64,000 bases of DNA from Skeletonema tropicum (GCA_037178625.1 CM074130.1:2790001-2854000), one strand, 5' to 3'. Shown: positions 34,268 through 44,957, counted from the stretch's first letter. Notes: a model not told the origin generated them from the letters alone. A program made the numbers and translations.

Positions 34268-34955
34268 TGCACCAGGCTTGCAGCAAGAGACTTTTTGTGA
34301 ATGGTCTGTATTGTAGTCGGTAGTGTTGTGCTGGAGCTGGTATGGTATTGTACTCTATTATCTCCTATTATATGGCAATGGCAATGGGATATTATAACGT
34401 TGCACGTTGCTAGGAAATAGATAGAGCGAGGGGCGAGGAGGGGATCACAACGGTTCACGGCGACGGTTAGCGTCTTGGTGTCGTTCCATGTGTCGTATCA
34501 CGTGATATTACAACAAAGAAGAGACGTTAACTTCCAAATTACGCAAGGTGTAAACCGTTGTGGGGAGCGGTGATGTCCAGGTGATGGCGGATACTTTGGG
34601 ATAGATGGCGGTGGATTATTTTGATGGGCGGCGGCATGAGCACCCGCGCGCGGGAGCTACGATACTCTCACTAACCTTCAGGCTGTACTGTGATGTGGCA
34701 TTTACACTATAAAACTGTTAAAGTGTATTATGCATGACCTCGCTCGGAATGGTCTGATCTAAGTGGGGTACAGCACTGATCGTTTGCCTGGTGCGTGAGT
34801 TCAGTTGAAAAGTTAGAGTCTCTTATCCGCAACTCTGATTCTCAATATAATATGCAGTATTTCTTTATGTTTAGCGTGTGTGTGATAGCTACTTTGTTCC
34901 TCAAAATATGCAGTCATTGTAGCTCTCAAAATTGTGTGATGTGAAAGAAATGCAA
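34268..34955. other. Intergenic, 688 bp
   Basis: Promoter side of the SET-domain gene and 3' side of the heat-shock factor gene. A 12-bp GC palindrome (CCCGCGCGCGGG, about 34643-34654) is the only structure I noticed. No gene is supported. Confidence 0.4.
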
Positions 34956-36464
34956 TCAATTCCCACTCCCCCTTGGCATACCCATTAGTCCGCCCATTCC
35001 ATTCACTGCCTGTGCCTCGAACAACTGTTGTTCTAACTGGCGAATCAGGGCATCATTGTCATTACTTCCAGGAGGAGCTGTTACAGCCTGCTCGTAAGTT
35101 GGAACTTCTTTTTCTTGCCTCGTTGACTGCGCGTTGAATCCCTGATTCGCACTCGAGGGCATTGCTCCTGGGGCTCCAGCTGAATCAGAATGATTGAAGA
35201 ACGAAATCTGTTGGTTGAGCAGTGCACGAAGATTGGCTGATGAATCGATACCCATGGTATTTCCCTGCGGAACATTTGAGTTCACTTGATGTGTCTGTGT
35301 CTCCAAACCAGATGGGTACTGAGTTTGCCACTCGGAATTATCTGTGCTCGAATTATAAAAGTTGCCTTGATCAGTCGTCTGAAGACCAGAACTGAAGATA
35401 TTGCTTCCGAAACTACTATTCGCCTTGGATTGGCTTCCTAGTCCACTTGGAGGAGCTGCCGACAGACCACTGTCACTGGTTGCAGATGCGTGAGCGTGTT
35501 GGAGTTGAGCAAGCATTGTCTGCTGTTCACGGTATAGCGCGGCCTCGTTGAAACTGCTGTTTTGCATTTGACTAGGCATCAGTCCTTCCCCCATACCTTG
35601 AAGGCGGCCGTTCAATTGAAGGAGTGATGGGTGGCTGAGGCCTCCCATCAATCCCGATCCGCCCATCATGAAGGGGTTTATGCCTCCAATCTGGTTTGCA
35701 TGTTGCGCAACAACCGTGGCGGCTTTATTACTAACTCCAGTCTTCTTGCGTTTGATGAAGAGTAAGCTTGATATGTCTTCTTTCGCATTTTCGTTGACAT
35801 AGGAGCAAGGAGCCATCTTGCCCTTGCCAGCAATTTTTCGGAAGCCGAAGTAGTTCATTTGACGTTGCTGTAGGCAATAAATAATAACAGAAGAAACAAA
35901 CACATGTCAGTGATTACTGTGATGGGAAGCAATAAAACAGAGTAAACATGATGTGTGGATAAGTGCACTTACAAAACTTGAATAATTGGAGTGCCGGAAG
36001 TATTTCGGTAGGATGAACTTCTCAAGTCCTGGGGGGTCAGTAACAAATATTGATGCCTTCCGCCACTCGATGTAGTCCTTATTATCATCAGTCAACATCT
36101 TTGTCAGCTGGAACAAAAACTCGGCCACTGGATGGGGTGGTGCATTCATTTGGAGTACAATAGGCGTTCTAGCCTTATCATCTTTTTGTTCCTTTCCCTC
36201 TTCATTAGCATTATGACTCGTTCCGGAGCTGCTGGTGGTGCTGACAGAGGTAACCGTCGATGCTCCTGATGCTAATGAAACTCTCTTTGCGTTAAGGCCT
36301 GTCTCCGCCATGTTGGACGATGATACCACCGAGTTCTCAGTAGAGACGACGTTATGATGGCTCGGCGAAGGCAAGTTCTCCACAGCACTACCGCGGCGCA
36401 CTATGCCTGTCTCCGACTGCAGCAAAGGAGCTCGGGGGGCTGGGGCTGGCGATGAATCAGACAT
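34956..36464 (-). CDS. Heat-shock-factor-type transcription factor, two exons
   Basis: Exon 1 is 36464-35973 and exon 2 is 35867-34956, with a 105-bp phase-0 intron (GTAAGT...CTACAG); 467 aa. The first in-frame ATG gives [11 protein letters not shown]; an upstream reading to 36500 would need a TTG start. The HSF DNA-binding domain spans the junction: FLFQLTKML, then [24 protein letters not shown] | [17 protein letters not shown]. The recognition helix [14 protein letters not shown] has the expected serines and arginine; the usual W-x-x-x-G is altered to W-R-K-A-S, as in many diatom HSFs. The tail is Q/N/S/G-rich (activation-like) with a basic KRKK patch. Diatom genomes carry many such factors; the target genes are unknown. 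Confidence 0.85.
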
Positions 36465-37134
36465 GATGAATGACAATACTCCTACTTTTTTAATTTGCAA
36501 GAGAAACCGGAGGAGAGGAAGAGATTGAAGGTTGATAAATAAGTATAAGTGAGGGCAACTTTGTCGTTATGATTCTCCTTGAGATGGCAAATTTGTGGAG
36601 CTGGGGAACGTCACAGTTGAAATAATTTGTGCCAACGAGGAAGGGGAGGAATGTTCCACAGTTTGGGGTAAACTTGCATGTGCTGCATCATCGTTGTTAA
36701 AGCATCAAAGATGGCGGAACTTCGCCGGAACCTTGAGACTTTGAGACGAGGAGGGAGCGACGTTTGTGTCGGAAGAAACACGTACGTCGATAGTACACGT
36801 CAGCAAAAGACTACTAGCTCCTCTGTACGTAAGTCGATTTGAAACCCGGAGAAGCTTTGGATAAGCATTGGCGATTATGTACTTACCTGTACCATTTTAT
36901 GTAAATACAAAACTTGTCATTTCACTTCAAATGGACAGATGGTCTGAAGATGGTCTTGAGAAAAGCATGACTAAAATGACTCTCCACATCCAACAGCGCG
37001 GTGTGCGCGTGCAGAGGGGACGAGCGAGAAGCGAGAATGCATGTGATACAAAAATGAAAACAGCTCCTCAAAATCAACTCATTCAAAATCCGTTCGTGCA
37101 TCTCATTCACCGATACCATACTCCCGAATCGACA
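36465..37134. promoter_or_regulatory. Divergent promoter region
   Basis: Lies between the ATG of the HSF gene and the chosen ATG at 37135. In-frame codons extend upstream to 36868, including ATGs such as 36877, so a longer N terminus of the downstream protein is possible but is not conserved in character. Confidence 0.35.
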
Positions 37135-39750
37135 ATGGCGGCGGCTGCTACTGGTAGCGGTGCCAAAGGAGGCACTTCGCCACCCGAATTAGCAGCCATG
37201 CTGCGTAAGTCTGCTGAAATTGTGGAGAGGAGAGATTTTCACCCGCTGCTCTATCAAACAATGAAGGCTCTGACTGCCTACGCAGGAGATTATGCACATG
37301 GCGGCGGCGCTTCTAAATCAGCCACCACTAGTAACGGTAGTAACACGCAGCGCCAGAAGGAGGACGCGGTAATGGCCACCCAGGCAAAGACAAAGTCTGC
37401 ATTTCATGACGTACCAGACTCACTTTTGGAATCGAAGCAACCGCAAAAAGCTGCTGGTCATCACAGACGATATTCAGGAGGGGGTTCGGCCGGGGCGGCT
37501 AAAAAAATGGGTGCAACTGGAGGTCAATTCTCTTCCGCTGCTTCATCTGCATCCGGTAAAAGTCAAGAGAAACAACACAAGGGCGGGTTCACGAAGGGGT
37601 TGAAAGGAATTAGAAAGGGATTTGAAAAGCTTGGTGCAGACTTCATTGGAGACAAAGACAATGACGACATTCCATTTGATGAACAGGGATGGTGTAAAAA
37701 TACGGAACCTACCAAAAACTCGGTAGAGCAGCCTGAATCATCGCCAGCTAGACCAACTCATGAATCTGAGAAAAAAGCAAAACCCTGCTTCCAACGTCCA
37801 ATCAATCCAAACTCGAATCTTATTGCGAACGGTTGGATTGAGCAACAACGCCGTTCAAAAATGCGTGTAGTTTGGAAGGATGTACTTGCTTCCCTCGTGG
37901 AAGGTCGTCGACCTGGAGAGGAGACCACTCTTTGGATTCAACGCCAGGTAATCGATCCCCAGACTGGAAAAATTACAGGGTTGGAGGCCTTGCATCAAAT
38001 CCCTATGAAATGGCTTGAGGATGTCAATTACGTGGACGTCTATGGCGATTATCGCTTTACTCTCAAAGTCTACAATTTTTCAGAAGAGTTTTATTTCCGT
38101 ACCCGTGACGAACAAAGTGCACAAAGTTGGGTGATAACACTTCGTAGTGCGAGAGATGCTAGTTTGGAAAGCATTGGTCGGAAGCCAAATGATGAGGACA
38201 AATGGATGAGGAAGGAGTCTCCTCCAAAAGAGATGGGATTGGATTCTTTAGAGGTTACTGAAAAGAGTCCAGTTGTTAAGCCATCGCCACATATCGATGC
38301 TCCCACAGCTCAAGCAGGCAATGACAGCCCTTCTGAACAGAATGGGACATCGCCTGCTCAGCCACAGCAGCAACCCCAAACTAATGGTAGAATGAAGATT
38401 TCAGAGTTACGTGCAATCGCTCACGGGGCCGGCTATGACACCAGAGGAATGGAAAGGAAAGATTTGGAGAAAATTGCTGCTATTGTGAACGGTTCAGTCC
38501 CCGCTTCTTCCGCGCCAGCAGAAGGATCTTCTGATGCGCTAAGGCATAGTAAGGAACAAGAAGCCATGATGAGAGATGCTGAAAAGAGGCAGCGTGAGGA
38601 GCTCGAGCAAAGGGAAAGAAGAGAAAGGGAGGAACAGGAACGCGCAGAGACTTTACGTCGGGAGCAAGAAGCACAGCGTGAGAAAATGGCAGCAGAGCAA
38701 CGCAGGCAGCAAGAAGAGGCACGGCAAAGACAAATCGAAGATATAAAACGAAGGCAGGAGGAAGAGCGTTTGAAGCGAATTGCCGAGATTCAAGCTGCTG
38801 AAGCGAAACGGAAGCAAGAGGAAGAAAATATGCGAAGGGAGCAGCAGCAACGGGCGCACATACCTACTCCTCCCACATCAACGCACATACCAACACCTCC
38901 CTCTTCTGGAGGTGCACCATTTCACCAGCAGCAGCAACATCACCAGCAACAGCAGCAGAGGTCTCACATACCTTCACCTCCTAACTCAGGAGGTACGCCA
39001 TTCCAGCAACAGCAATGGGGTCAACCTCAGCAGCAACAGCAATACCATCAATGGCAGCAGCAGCAGCAACAACAACAGCATCCACAACAACATGCCCAAT
39101 ATCAACAGCAAGCTTACGCGAATCAGCACCAACCTCAACAATCGCAGAATCCACAATTTTTCAGTGGCTACCAGCAACCAAATTTCCAGCAGCAACAGCA
39201 TCATCATCAACAACAACAACAACAGCAGCAGCAGCAACAACCGCCACAGCAACCACCACCACAGCAGCAGCAGCAGCATCATCAACAACAACATGCTGCT
39301 GCTTCTGATTCAAAATATGCCAAGCAAATGGAAGAAAAAACTGACGAGGAACAATCAGCAGCAAATACACAAATCAAACGAAGTATCCTCATCAACTGGG
39401 CTCTTCAGCCACCAAATCTTAATATGCTTCGCCCAATAGATCAGCTCATCACATCCATACACACAGCAATGCCCCCGGCGTTTGGAGTGCCTGGTCACAC
39501 CTATTTCTCGAAATTTACTCCCATCGTTCATTCCGACTTGGTAGTTAGCGCAGCGATGGGAAATCATCCTGACGAGAACAAGTTGAAAAAAGCTGTGCGC
39601 AAAGTTCGAGTATTCCTTCACCCTGACAAGCTTCCACGTGATTTATCAACGGAGCAATCTTTTATGGCTCGAATGCTTTGGGATATTACATCCGACTCGT
39701 GGGAAGAGTTCTTGAAACACAAGGATGAATTGGATTGGATTCAAAGTTAA
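37135..39750 (+). CDS. PH-domain, polyQ, J-domain protein
   Basis: 871 aa from the ATG at 37135 (context ACAATGG, MAAAATGSGAKGG). Residues about 240-345 look like a PH domain (WKDVLASLVEGRR, TLWIQRQ, EFYFRTRDEQSAQSWVITLRSA), which would bind phosphoinositides or proteins. A SAP-like stretch (MKISELRAIAHGAGYDTRGMERKDLEKI) follows, then a charged coiled coil (E/R/Q-rich, about 470-570), then about 140 residues rich in Q, H and P. The C-terminal 110 residues contain VRKVRVFLHPDKLPRDLS: a J-domain-like helix with the HPD triad, of the auxilin sub-type. Auxilins recruit Hsc70 to uncoat clathrin vesicles, so a membrane-traffic co-chaperone is plausible (inference). Confidence 0.75.
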   Translation: MAAAATGSGAKGGTSPPELAAMLRKSAEIVERRDFHPLLYQTMKALTAYAGDYAHGGGASKSATTSNGSNTQRQKEDAVMATQAKTKSAFHDVPDSLLESKQPQKAAGHHRRYSGGGSAGAAKKMGATGGQFSSAASSASGKSQEKQHKGGFTKGLKGIRKGFEKLGADFIGDKDNDDIPFDEQGWCKNTEPTKNSVEQPESSPARPTHESEKKAKPCFQRPINPNSNLIANGWIEQQRRSKMRVVWKDVLASLVEGRRPGEETTLWIQRQVIDPQTGKITGLEALHQIPMKWLEDVNYVDVYGDYRFTLKVYNFSEEFYFRTRDEQSAQSWVITLRSARDASLESIGRKPNDEDKWMRKESPPKEMGLDSLEVTEKSPVVKPSPHIDAPTAQAGNDSPSEQNGTSPAQPQQQPQTNGRMKISELRAIAHGAGYDTRGMERKDLEKIAAIVNGSVPASSAPAEGSSDALRHSKEQEAMMRDAEKRQREELEQRERREREEQERAETLRREQEAQREKMAAEQRRQQEEARQRQIEDIKRRQEEERLKRIAEIQAAEAKRKQEEENMRREQQQRAHIPTPPTSTHIPTPPSSGGAPFHQQQQHHQQQQQRSHIPSPPNSGGTPFQQQQWGQPQQQQQYHQWQQQQQQQQHPQQHAQYQQQAYANQHQPQQSQNPQFFSGYQQPNFQQQQHHHQQQQQQQQQQQPPQQPPPQQQQQHHQQQHAAASDSKYAKQMEEKTDEEQSAANTQIKRSILINWALQPPNLNMLRPIDQLITSIHTAMPPAFGVPGHTYFSKFTPIVHSDLVVSAAMGNHPDENKLKKAVRKVRVFLHPDKLPRDLSTEQSFMARMLWDITSDSWEEFLKHKDELDWIQS

Positions 39751-39822
39751 AATGTTGTAAAAAGTCCACTGTGCGATTAAGATAAATTTTGTTATGACTT
39801 TGCGTGGCAAGCCTACGACATA

Positions 39823-40791
39823 TCAATCTACAACTTTCGCTATAACTGGAGTATCAAACGGTTCCTCATCTTCTTCCTCACTTTTGCCTTCTGCAGGAAG
39901 GAAAATCAATATCAACGCAGCAACGATCAATCCAATGTGAAGCGCAATATGCGTGTAGATCTTTTTATCATCTTCAGCTGTAAGCGTCTTTGGCTGGCTG
40001 AACGATTTAAGGATTGCAATCTTTTGCTGGAGTTCATGGTACTCTTCTGGAGTTAAGTTGTTGCCTGCTTGAAAACTTCTTTCCATTCTCGCCACATGTC
40101 GACTGCTGTACTCCATACCATATTGCAATGACATTGCAAACGCGCGATTGTACATTTTCCCGATACTTTTGAAAGGTTCCTTATATCCAACAAGAGTAGC
40201 AAATCTGACGAGAAGAACTAACCCTTTCTGTTTCAGCCGATTTAGCCCCGATGCATTCCCATATGAGACAAATCTGGATGCAATAGAGTCAAAGAAGACT
40301 ATTGTGAATACGTCATTGCCCAGAGGAGAGAAGCCGACGTGTTTCCTCGAGAAGTCGCTGAATGCAGCTACGTCAAGTGCATCACTATCATGCTTGTAGA
40401 CCGTAATGTGGTCTGCATACATTGATGCATCGTTCATACCAGAAGAGATGAACTGAAACGATGGGAAGTGGCCAACATTAAGAGAGGTGGCAACGAAGTT
40501 GCGATTGTCAGCAGATACATCAAGGTGGGCAAACACTGTCGTACTTCCATTGGGACTAATCTTCTTCCCAGATATAGCGTGTTGGCCTAGCTTGTTACAA
40601 ATATCGTTCGGTACATGAGCCGTTTCGTCGTCGGAAACCATGAGGAATACATTATCGTTCCGCGCCAAGTTGCGTAGCTCGTGTTCCTCTCTGATCTGCA
40701 CACATTCTTGTTTGGCTGATACTGAAGATAATAGAGCGGCAATGATTATGGCCAAGGATGCCATTAGGCAGGCACGCAAGCGCAACATCAT
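39823..40791 (-). CDS. ERp29/PDI-like ER membrane protein without CXXC
   Basis: 322 aa from the tandem ATGs at 40791/40788 (MMLRLRACLMASLAIIIAALLSSVSA, a signal peptide); the frame is open upstream to 40929 but that part is not signal-like. The middle resembles thioredoxin-fold domains (DNVFLMVSDDET, VFAHLDVSADN, FPSFQFISSG) yet has no CXXC, so it is not an oxidoreductase. Residues near 210-280 (IGKMYNRAFAMSLQYGMEYSSRHVARMERSF, then LTPEEYHELQQKIAILKSF) match the helical ERp29/PDI D domain. A membrane helix (IALHIGLIVAALILIFL) and an acidic tail (EEEDEE) end the protein. An ER-resident chaperone or escort role is likely. Confidence 0.7.
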   Translation of the reverse strand: MMLRLRACLMASLAIIIAALLSSVSAKQECVQIREEHELRNLARNDNVFLMVSDDETAHVPNDICNKLGQHAISGKKISPNGSTTVFAHLDVSADNRNFVATSLNVGHFPSFQFISSGMNDASMYADHITVYKHDSDALDVAAFSDFSRKHVGFSPLGNDVFTIVFFDSIASRFVSYGNASGLNRLKQKGLVLLVRFATLVGYKEPFKSIGKMYNRAFAMSLQYGMEYSSRHVARMERSFQAGNNLTPEEYHELQQKIAILKSFSQPKTLTAEDDKKIYTHIALHIGLIVAALILIFLPAEGKSEEEDEEPFDTPVIAKVVD

Positions 40792-41000
40792 TGCATTGAT
40801 GTGTAGCGTAGATAAGTAGTGGATGTGTTGTGTGTAGAAGAAAAAATGAGATGTGGACGAACACCACCTTTTATGATTCAAAGTGGGACGGCGGACAGAC
40901 GGGTCACGCATCATCATCCACCTTCTCATTCTTTTTTTGGAGGGGCAAAATCGACCTAAACCATGGGATTATTGCCGCAGTAATGATCCTACACACCTCT

Positions 41001-41091
41001 AATTCGCCCCGCATGTGTGCCCCTCTTGATATGTTCCTCTTCACACTCTGTTGAATCACATATCCAGAGGGGCACACATGCGGGGCGAATT
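41001..41091. repeat. Perfect 26-bp inverted repeat (long hairpin)
   Basis: 41001-41026 (begins AATTCGCCCCGCATG) is the exact reverse complement of 41066-41091. After one mismatch the pairing resumes for six more base pairs (GATATG/CATATC), giving a stem of about 33 bp around a 25-nt loop. It lies in the shared upstream region of the ERp29-like gene and the mobile-element-like ORF at 41270. Confidence 0.9.
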
Positions 41092-41269
41092 CAATAGTGA
41101 TTTATGGAACCACAAAGATGAGAGCTGCCAGCAGCATGAAATCAACCCTCATCATCGCATCGTCCCCCTCGCTCCCCCGCAATTAACCTGCCTCTTATCA
41201 TTCCCACTTCTTCATTATTTATTTGAGCACACCCCTTTGAACGTACTAAGCCATATAAAATAACAAATA

Positions 41270-43405
41270 ATGCCAACGCTACCAAGGTTGAAAGGGTCAA
41301 AAGATGCCCGAGACATGTTGGCTAATTATCTTTCACAACTTAACTCGGCACCATCGCATTGGTATTTGATCAACAATGATAACTCATCGGTTGTTAATGA
41401 GTACGATCTTTCCCAACTACTTGGCATGTCGAAAAATGAATATGATGCATTCCTTCTCTCGGCAGGTCTGACCGAAAGGAATAAAGACGAAGAGCTCGAA
41501 GTGAAGGACAAACAGTGGGAATCATTTGCATCACAATTCGATAAGAGTGTTGTGGAGTACACAACATATACGACCACTATCAGTGCAATCAGCCCGAAGA
41601 AGAGGCGCTTTTATGTCATTCGCATCGGGGATAAAAGGCAAGTTAACTTTGGGGGGAAGCAGAATACATTTCCTAATCAACTACAACTACAAAAGAAGGG
41701 CAACATGCTTACACCTCGGCCGCCTCGTGCTCTTCAACGACATCTCCTCAGAGGCGTATGTGACCGAATCATTGCAACGATTCTAAGAGAAAAGGATTTG
41801 TATGAAGAAGCAATGAAAGCACTTGATGAGCTCGGGAAGAAAAAACCAGCGGCAGCAGAGGATTGCACATCATCGACGCAGCATCCACCATCGCCATCGA
41901 GAGTAGCAGCAACCACGAAATCTACGACATCTAAAACAGCAGTAGAAGCCTCAACGCATGCAACACCAGCAACGCCAACGCTTCAGTCCGGAAGTCACAT
42001 TGATGCTCCACCGCCAACAAAGAAGCAGCGTGTCGCAGTTTCCCCCGACAATAGTACATCGACGTATTCTGTACTTAAAGATGGTGTGGCAGAATTGCAC
42101 AGCATGTTGAATGAAATCAATTCCGATGATTTAGAGATTGAGAAACAAATGGATAAGTTATTTGCCAGTATAGTCCAATTGAAACAGAGCAATCGTCGCA
42201 TTGAGTACAAAGACATCAACAACAAAGGTGTTTCGTTGCTGCGAGTCCCAGTGGCAACAACTGACAAATCATACCAAGTATCAAATGATTGGGTACTTCA
42301 AGCACTGGATATTAATGGAAAAGGGGACACGGAGAGTAGCAGTCGGCGCATCATACAACAACTGATAAAGACGCATGGGGATGCTGCCCACGCTGCTTTG
42401 GAAAAAGGAGGGATTAAAGCAACAAAGCAACTGAATGCAACACAACTTGCTGCGATGTTTAAAGATGCGAATGTCAACAACACACAGCAACGTACTCTTT
42501 TGAAACACCTACGGGATCATTACGGGAAGAAGGCCTATGCGTCACTTGCAAAGGTAGACATGTTTTGTGAAGGCGCGACGCCTGTGAACACTGGCAGTAT
42601 CGAATACAGCTACGAGGAGGGCGACGACGGTGTCAAGGAAACAATTGATTACGCGGAGAAGAACATTGCACTTGAAGTTTCGCAGCAGTTGGGTAGTGCC
42701 CTCACCACTCACTTGAAAACAAAGGAGAATAAAGTGTTGAATATCAAGAAGGTAGATGTTGTTCTTGGTGGTGACCATGGTTGTGGTGCGTTTGTTGTCG
42801 GAGCGAAAGTTATTGTTAGGTTCACTGACGAAAGTTCACAGTGTTTTGATATCTCTGTTGCCGAAGTCAATTGCCGTAAAGATAATGCTGAGATCTTGGA
42901 GAAGACTATTCTGGACGAGCTAACAAAGGGCCTCAAAACAATGGTGGATAACAAGCTACATATTATCATCACAAAGGACGGTGATGTCAAATGCATCTTT
43001 GGAGATGAGCCCACCCTTGCAGACGGCAGTTCGTTGGTAAAATCTCTAGACATCACACTTTACGTCACTGGCGATCTTGCTTTCTACGCAATGATTCTTG
43101 GAAAAGAGGGCATGTCAGGCCATTGGTGTCATCTATGTAAGCTCTCGAGGAGTGAGTTTGTTGATTTAGCTGCTGAGGGCTTCCGAACAGTGAAATATTT
43201 GAAGGTACGTGCAAAAGCAATGTCACGGGCAATCCAGATTCAGTCTCATTCCGGTCTCAATGAGCAAATCAAGGGGGTGCATGAAAGAGCTTCGACCAAA
43301 TCTCAATCAAACAATGATGACAGCAAAAGGAAGGAAAGAGTTGAGCGCCGTATCGCGGCTCTCGTTGCATACGAGAGTACAAGAGCAGGCAGTACAAACG
43401 AGTAG
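41270..43405 (+). CDS. Mobile-element-like protein, C terminus probably truncated
   Basis: 711 aa. An N-terminal domain (residues 1-180) is followed by a T/S/P-rich linker with a basic KKQR, a coiled region, and then a conserved-looking core: DVVLGGDHGCGAFVVG, LHIIITKDGDVKCIFGDEPTL, ITLYVTGDLAFYAMILGKEGMSGHWCHLCKLS. The last motif (G-D-L-x-F-Y-...-G-K-...-M-S-G-x-W-C-x-x-C) resembles 'GDLAFYA...SGHWC' ORFs repeated in diatom genomes and, more loosely, the zinc-knuckle after the catalytic aspartate in plant Tnp2-type transposases. The frame stops soon after with a charged tail (SKRKERVERRIAAL), where longer relatives would continue. Probably a decayed transposable-element gene; the function is unproven. 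Confidence 0.5.
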   Translation: MPTLPRLKGSKDARDMLANYLSQLNSAPSHWYLINNDNSSVVNEYDLSQLLGMSKNEYDAFLLSAGLTERNKDEELEVKDKQWESFASQFDKSVVEYTTYTTTISAISPKKRRFYVIRIGDKRQVNFGGKQNTFPNQLQLQKKGNMLTPRPPRALQRHLLRGVCDRIIATILREKDLYEEAMKALDELGKKKPAAAEDCTSSTQHPPSPSRVAATTKSTTSKTAVEASTHATPATPTLQSGSHIDAPPPTKKQRVAVSPDNSTSTYSVLKDGVAELHSMLNEINSDDLEIEKQMDKLFASIVQLKQSNRRIEYKDINNKGVSLLRVPVATTDKSYQVSNDWVLQALDINGKGDTESSSRRIIQQLIKTHGDAAHAALEKGGIKATKQLNATQLAAMFKDANVNNTQQRTLLKHLRDHYGKKAYASLAKVDMFCEGATPVNTGSIEYSYEEGDDGVKETIDYAEKNIALEVSQQLGSALTTHLKTKENKVLNIKKVDVVLGGDHGCGAFVVGAKVIVRFTDESSQCFDISVAEVNCRKDNAEILEKTILDELTKGLKTMVDNKLHIIITKDGDVKCIFGDEPTLADGSSLVKSLDITLYVTGDLAFYAMILGKEGMSGHWCHLCKLSRSEFVDLAAEGFRTVKYLKVRAKAMSRAIQIQSHSGLNEQIKGVHERASTKSQSNNDDSKRKERVERRIAALVAYESTRAGSTNE

Positions 43406-43753
43406 GGTACTTGGTGGGGATAGTAGTTCGGTAGAGGTTTTGGTTGGGGCATCTGGCGGGAAATTAGGGATAACCATATTATAGGTAGGAATTCAGTACT
43501 TTAAATTCCTACGTCGACAATGTATGGGCCTTGTCAGATTTCACACACTTGGTGGATGGTGGCGAAAAATGTGAAGGGAAAATGGCGGGAGAATAAGGAG
43601 AAGGGGAGATGAAATAAAAGAAAAGAAACCATTGCAATAAATATGCAGCAACGGCTCGCTCAACATTGAAGAGGAAGAGACAGAGTTGATAGCCAGCTAG
43701 CTCTACACGCCCGTGCAATTATTCATAGGCAGGTGGACTAAATTCTCCTCACC
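43406..43753. other. Intergenic stretch with a palindrome
   Basis: Holds the palindrome at 43485-43512 and the upstream region of the DIX-like gene. No gene is supported; an open frame at 43509-43718 has no motif. Confidence 0.4.
43485..43512. repeat. Short palindrome sharing the TACGTAGGAAT core
   Basis: GTAGGAATT (43485-43493) pairs with AATTCCTAC (43504-43512), and the right arm continues into ACGTCG. The same core flanks the transposase-derived ORF (1336, 3877) and occurs at 5900. It sits 80 bp after the stop of the mobile-element-like ORF and could mark that element's right end. Confidence 0.55.
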
Positions 43754-44871
43754 ATGTCGACAATAAAGTGAGTAGTCGAATTCACTACTAAGCTTGACTT
43801 CTGGAGGGATGAAAAAATGTGAAAAATGACTATACTCCGAGGGCCGCACTTGGATTTAGAGTTATGTGTGCTAATTGCATCCTCCAATATGATAATGGTG
43901 AAGTCATCTCCAAAGCAACCGGTGCTTGCTCAGGCTCAATTTTATTCTCTGTATCCATTTAAATGATCTTCACTTGCATTTACATATTCTAACAATTTTT
44001 TTGTCAAAATGATGAAAACAAATATATTATTGCAAAAATTAACTCACGTAGGTATTTCCTTCCCGAGGACGGTGACAACGAGGGATTCCCCAATGTTTTC
44101 TTGGCCCCAAAGCCAAGTAGACCGGGTTATCCACCGCTTTTGGGTCAAATCAAAGATACATTTCCCCTCCCGGGAAGCTATCACTTTCGTTTCAAAACAG
44201 CACTTGTGCCGGGAACAGATAGGGATAAACATGCAGTTGCGGTGTGGATGGATTGCGTAGATGATTCGAAGCCAGTGCCAGTGTGGCAAAATTCGATTGT
44301 TGCCAAGGTCACGAGGCTTGGGTTTGAGGATGAGGTTTTTGTTGAGAGTGCCTCATCTAGGGTGAGGACGGATTCGAATGTGTCTGCAGCATCGGTTCAT
44401 TCTTCTAGCCAACCAGTTGCTGCTGATATCAACACACAATCTACTCATGATTCCTTGCTTGGGTCATTTGATGATCCTCCTGCTCCTGCACCAGCTGCGT
44501 CTAGCTCTGCTCCTTCATCGTCGGGTAATTTGTTGGATGTAGATAATCACCTACCTTCAGCGCCTGCTTCGGGAAATAGTTTGCTGGACATGGATGTAAC
44601 TGGATATGGCAAAAGTGGTGCAGCTGCTGCTCCAGCAGCTACGGCTCATGATGAGCTATTGAATATGTCGGTTCCAGCACCATCATCACAACCAGTGCCT
44701 CAACAACAGCAACCAATGCAGCAGCAGGCACCGATGCAGAATCAATACGGAATGCAGTATCCTGCTCCTGGTCAACAACAACAGCAGCAGCAACGTATGC
44801 GACCCGCCGCAAATGGAAGTAATACTTCGTTCAACAATTCATTGAATCCTCTTGACAATTTGAAATGGTAA
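43754..44871 (+). CDS. DIX-like domain protein with clathrin-box-like motifs, two exons
   Basis: A 14-nt first exon (43754-43767, ATGTCGACAATAAA) is joined over a 284-bp intron (GTGAGT...CGTAG) to 44052-44871, giving MSTIK|YFLPEDGDNEGFPNVF and 277 aa. Residues about 5-95 fit a DIX/polymerising-ubiquitin-like domain: YFLPEDG, IKDTFPLPGSYHFRFKT, VAVWMDCVDDSKPVPVW, SIVAKVTRL (compare LGDFK...Y.F.FK...V..E..DD...LP.....I.AKV in Dishevelled/Axin). The tail repeats short acidic-leucine motifs (LLGSFDD, NLLDVDN, SLLDMDV, ELLNMS) that resemble clathrin-box or adaptor-binding peptides, then a Q/P-rich stretch and NPLDNLKW. A scaffold in vesicle traffic is my inference. Confidence 0.65.
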
Positions 44872-44957
44872 ACTGCTGAGAGGTGGGGTGGTACGATGAT
44901 AAGAACTTTCTTGATCCTTATAAAGTAAATTTGATATCTTCAAAATGCGCGTGTAAT

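Noticed and set aside
38780..39439. 219-codon plus-strand ORF rich in N and S
   Set aside because: Frame-shifted reading of the CAG/CAA-rich polyQ region of the J-domain gene.
41254..41261. TATAAAAT as a TATA box for the ORF at 41270
   Set aside because: Only 9 bp upstream of the start codon, too close for a promoter element.
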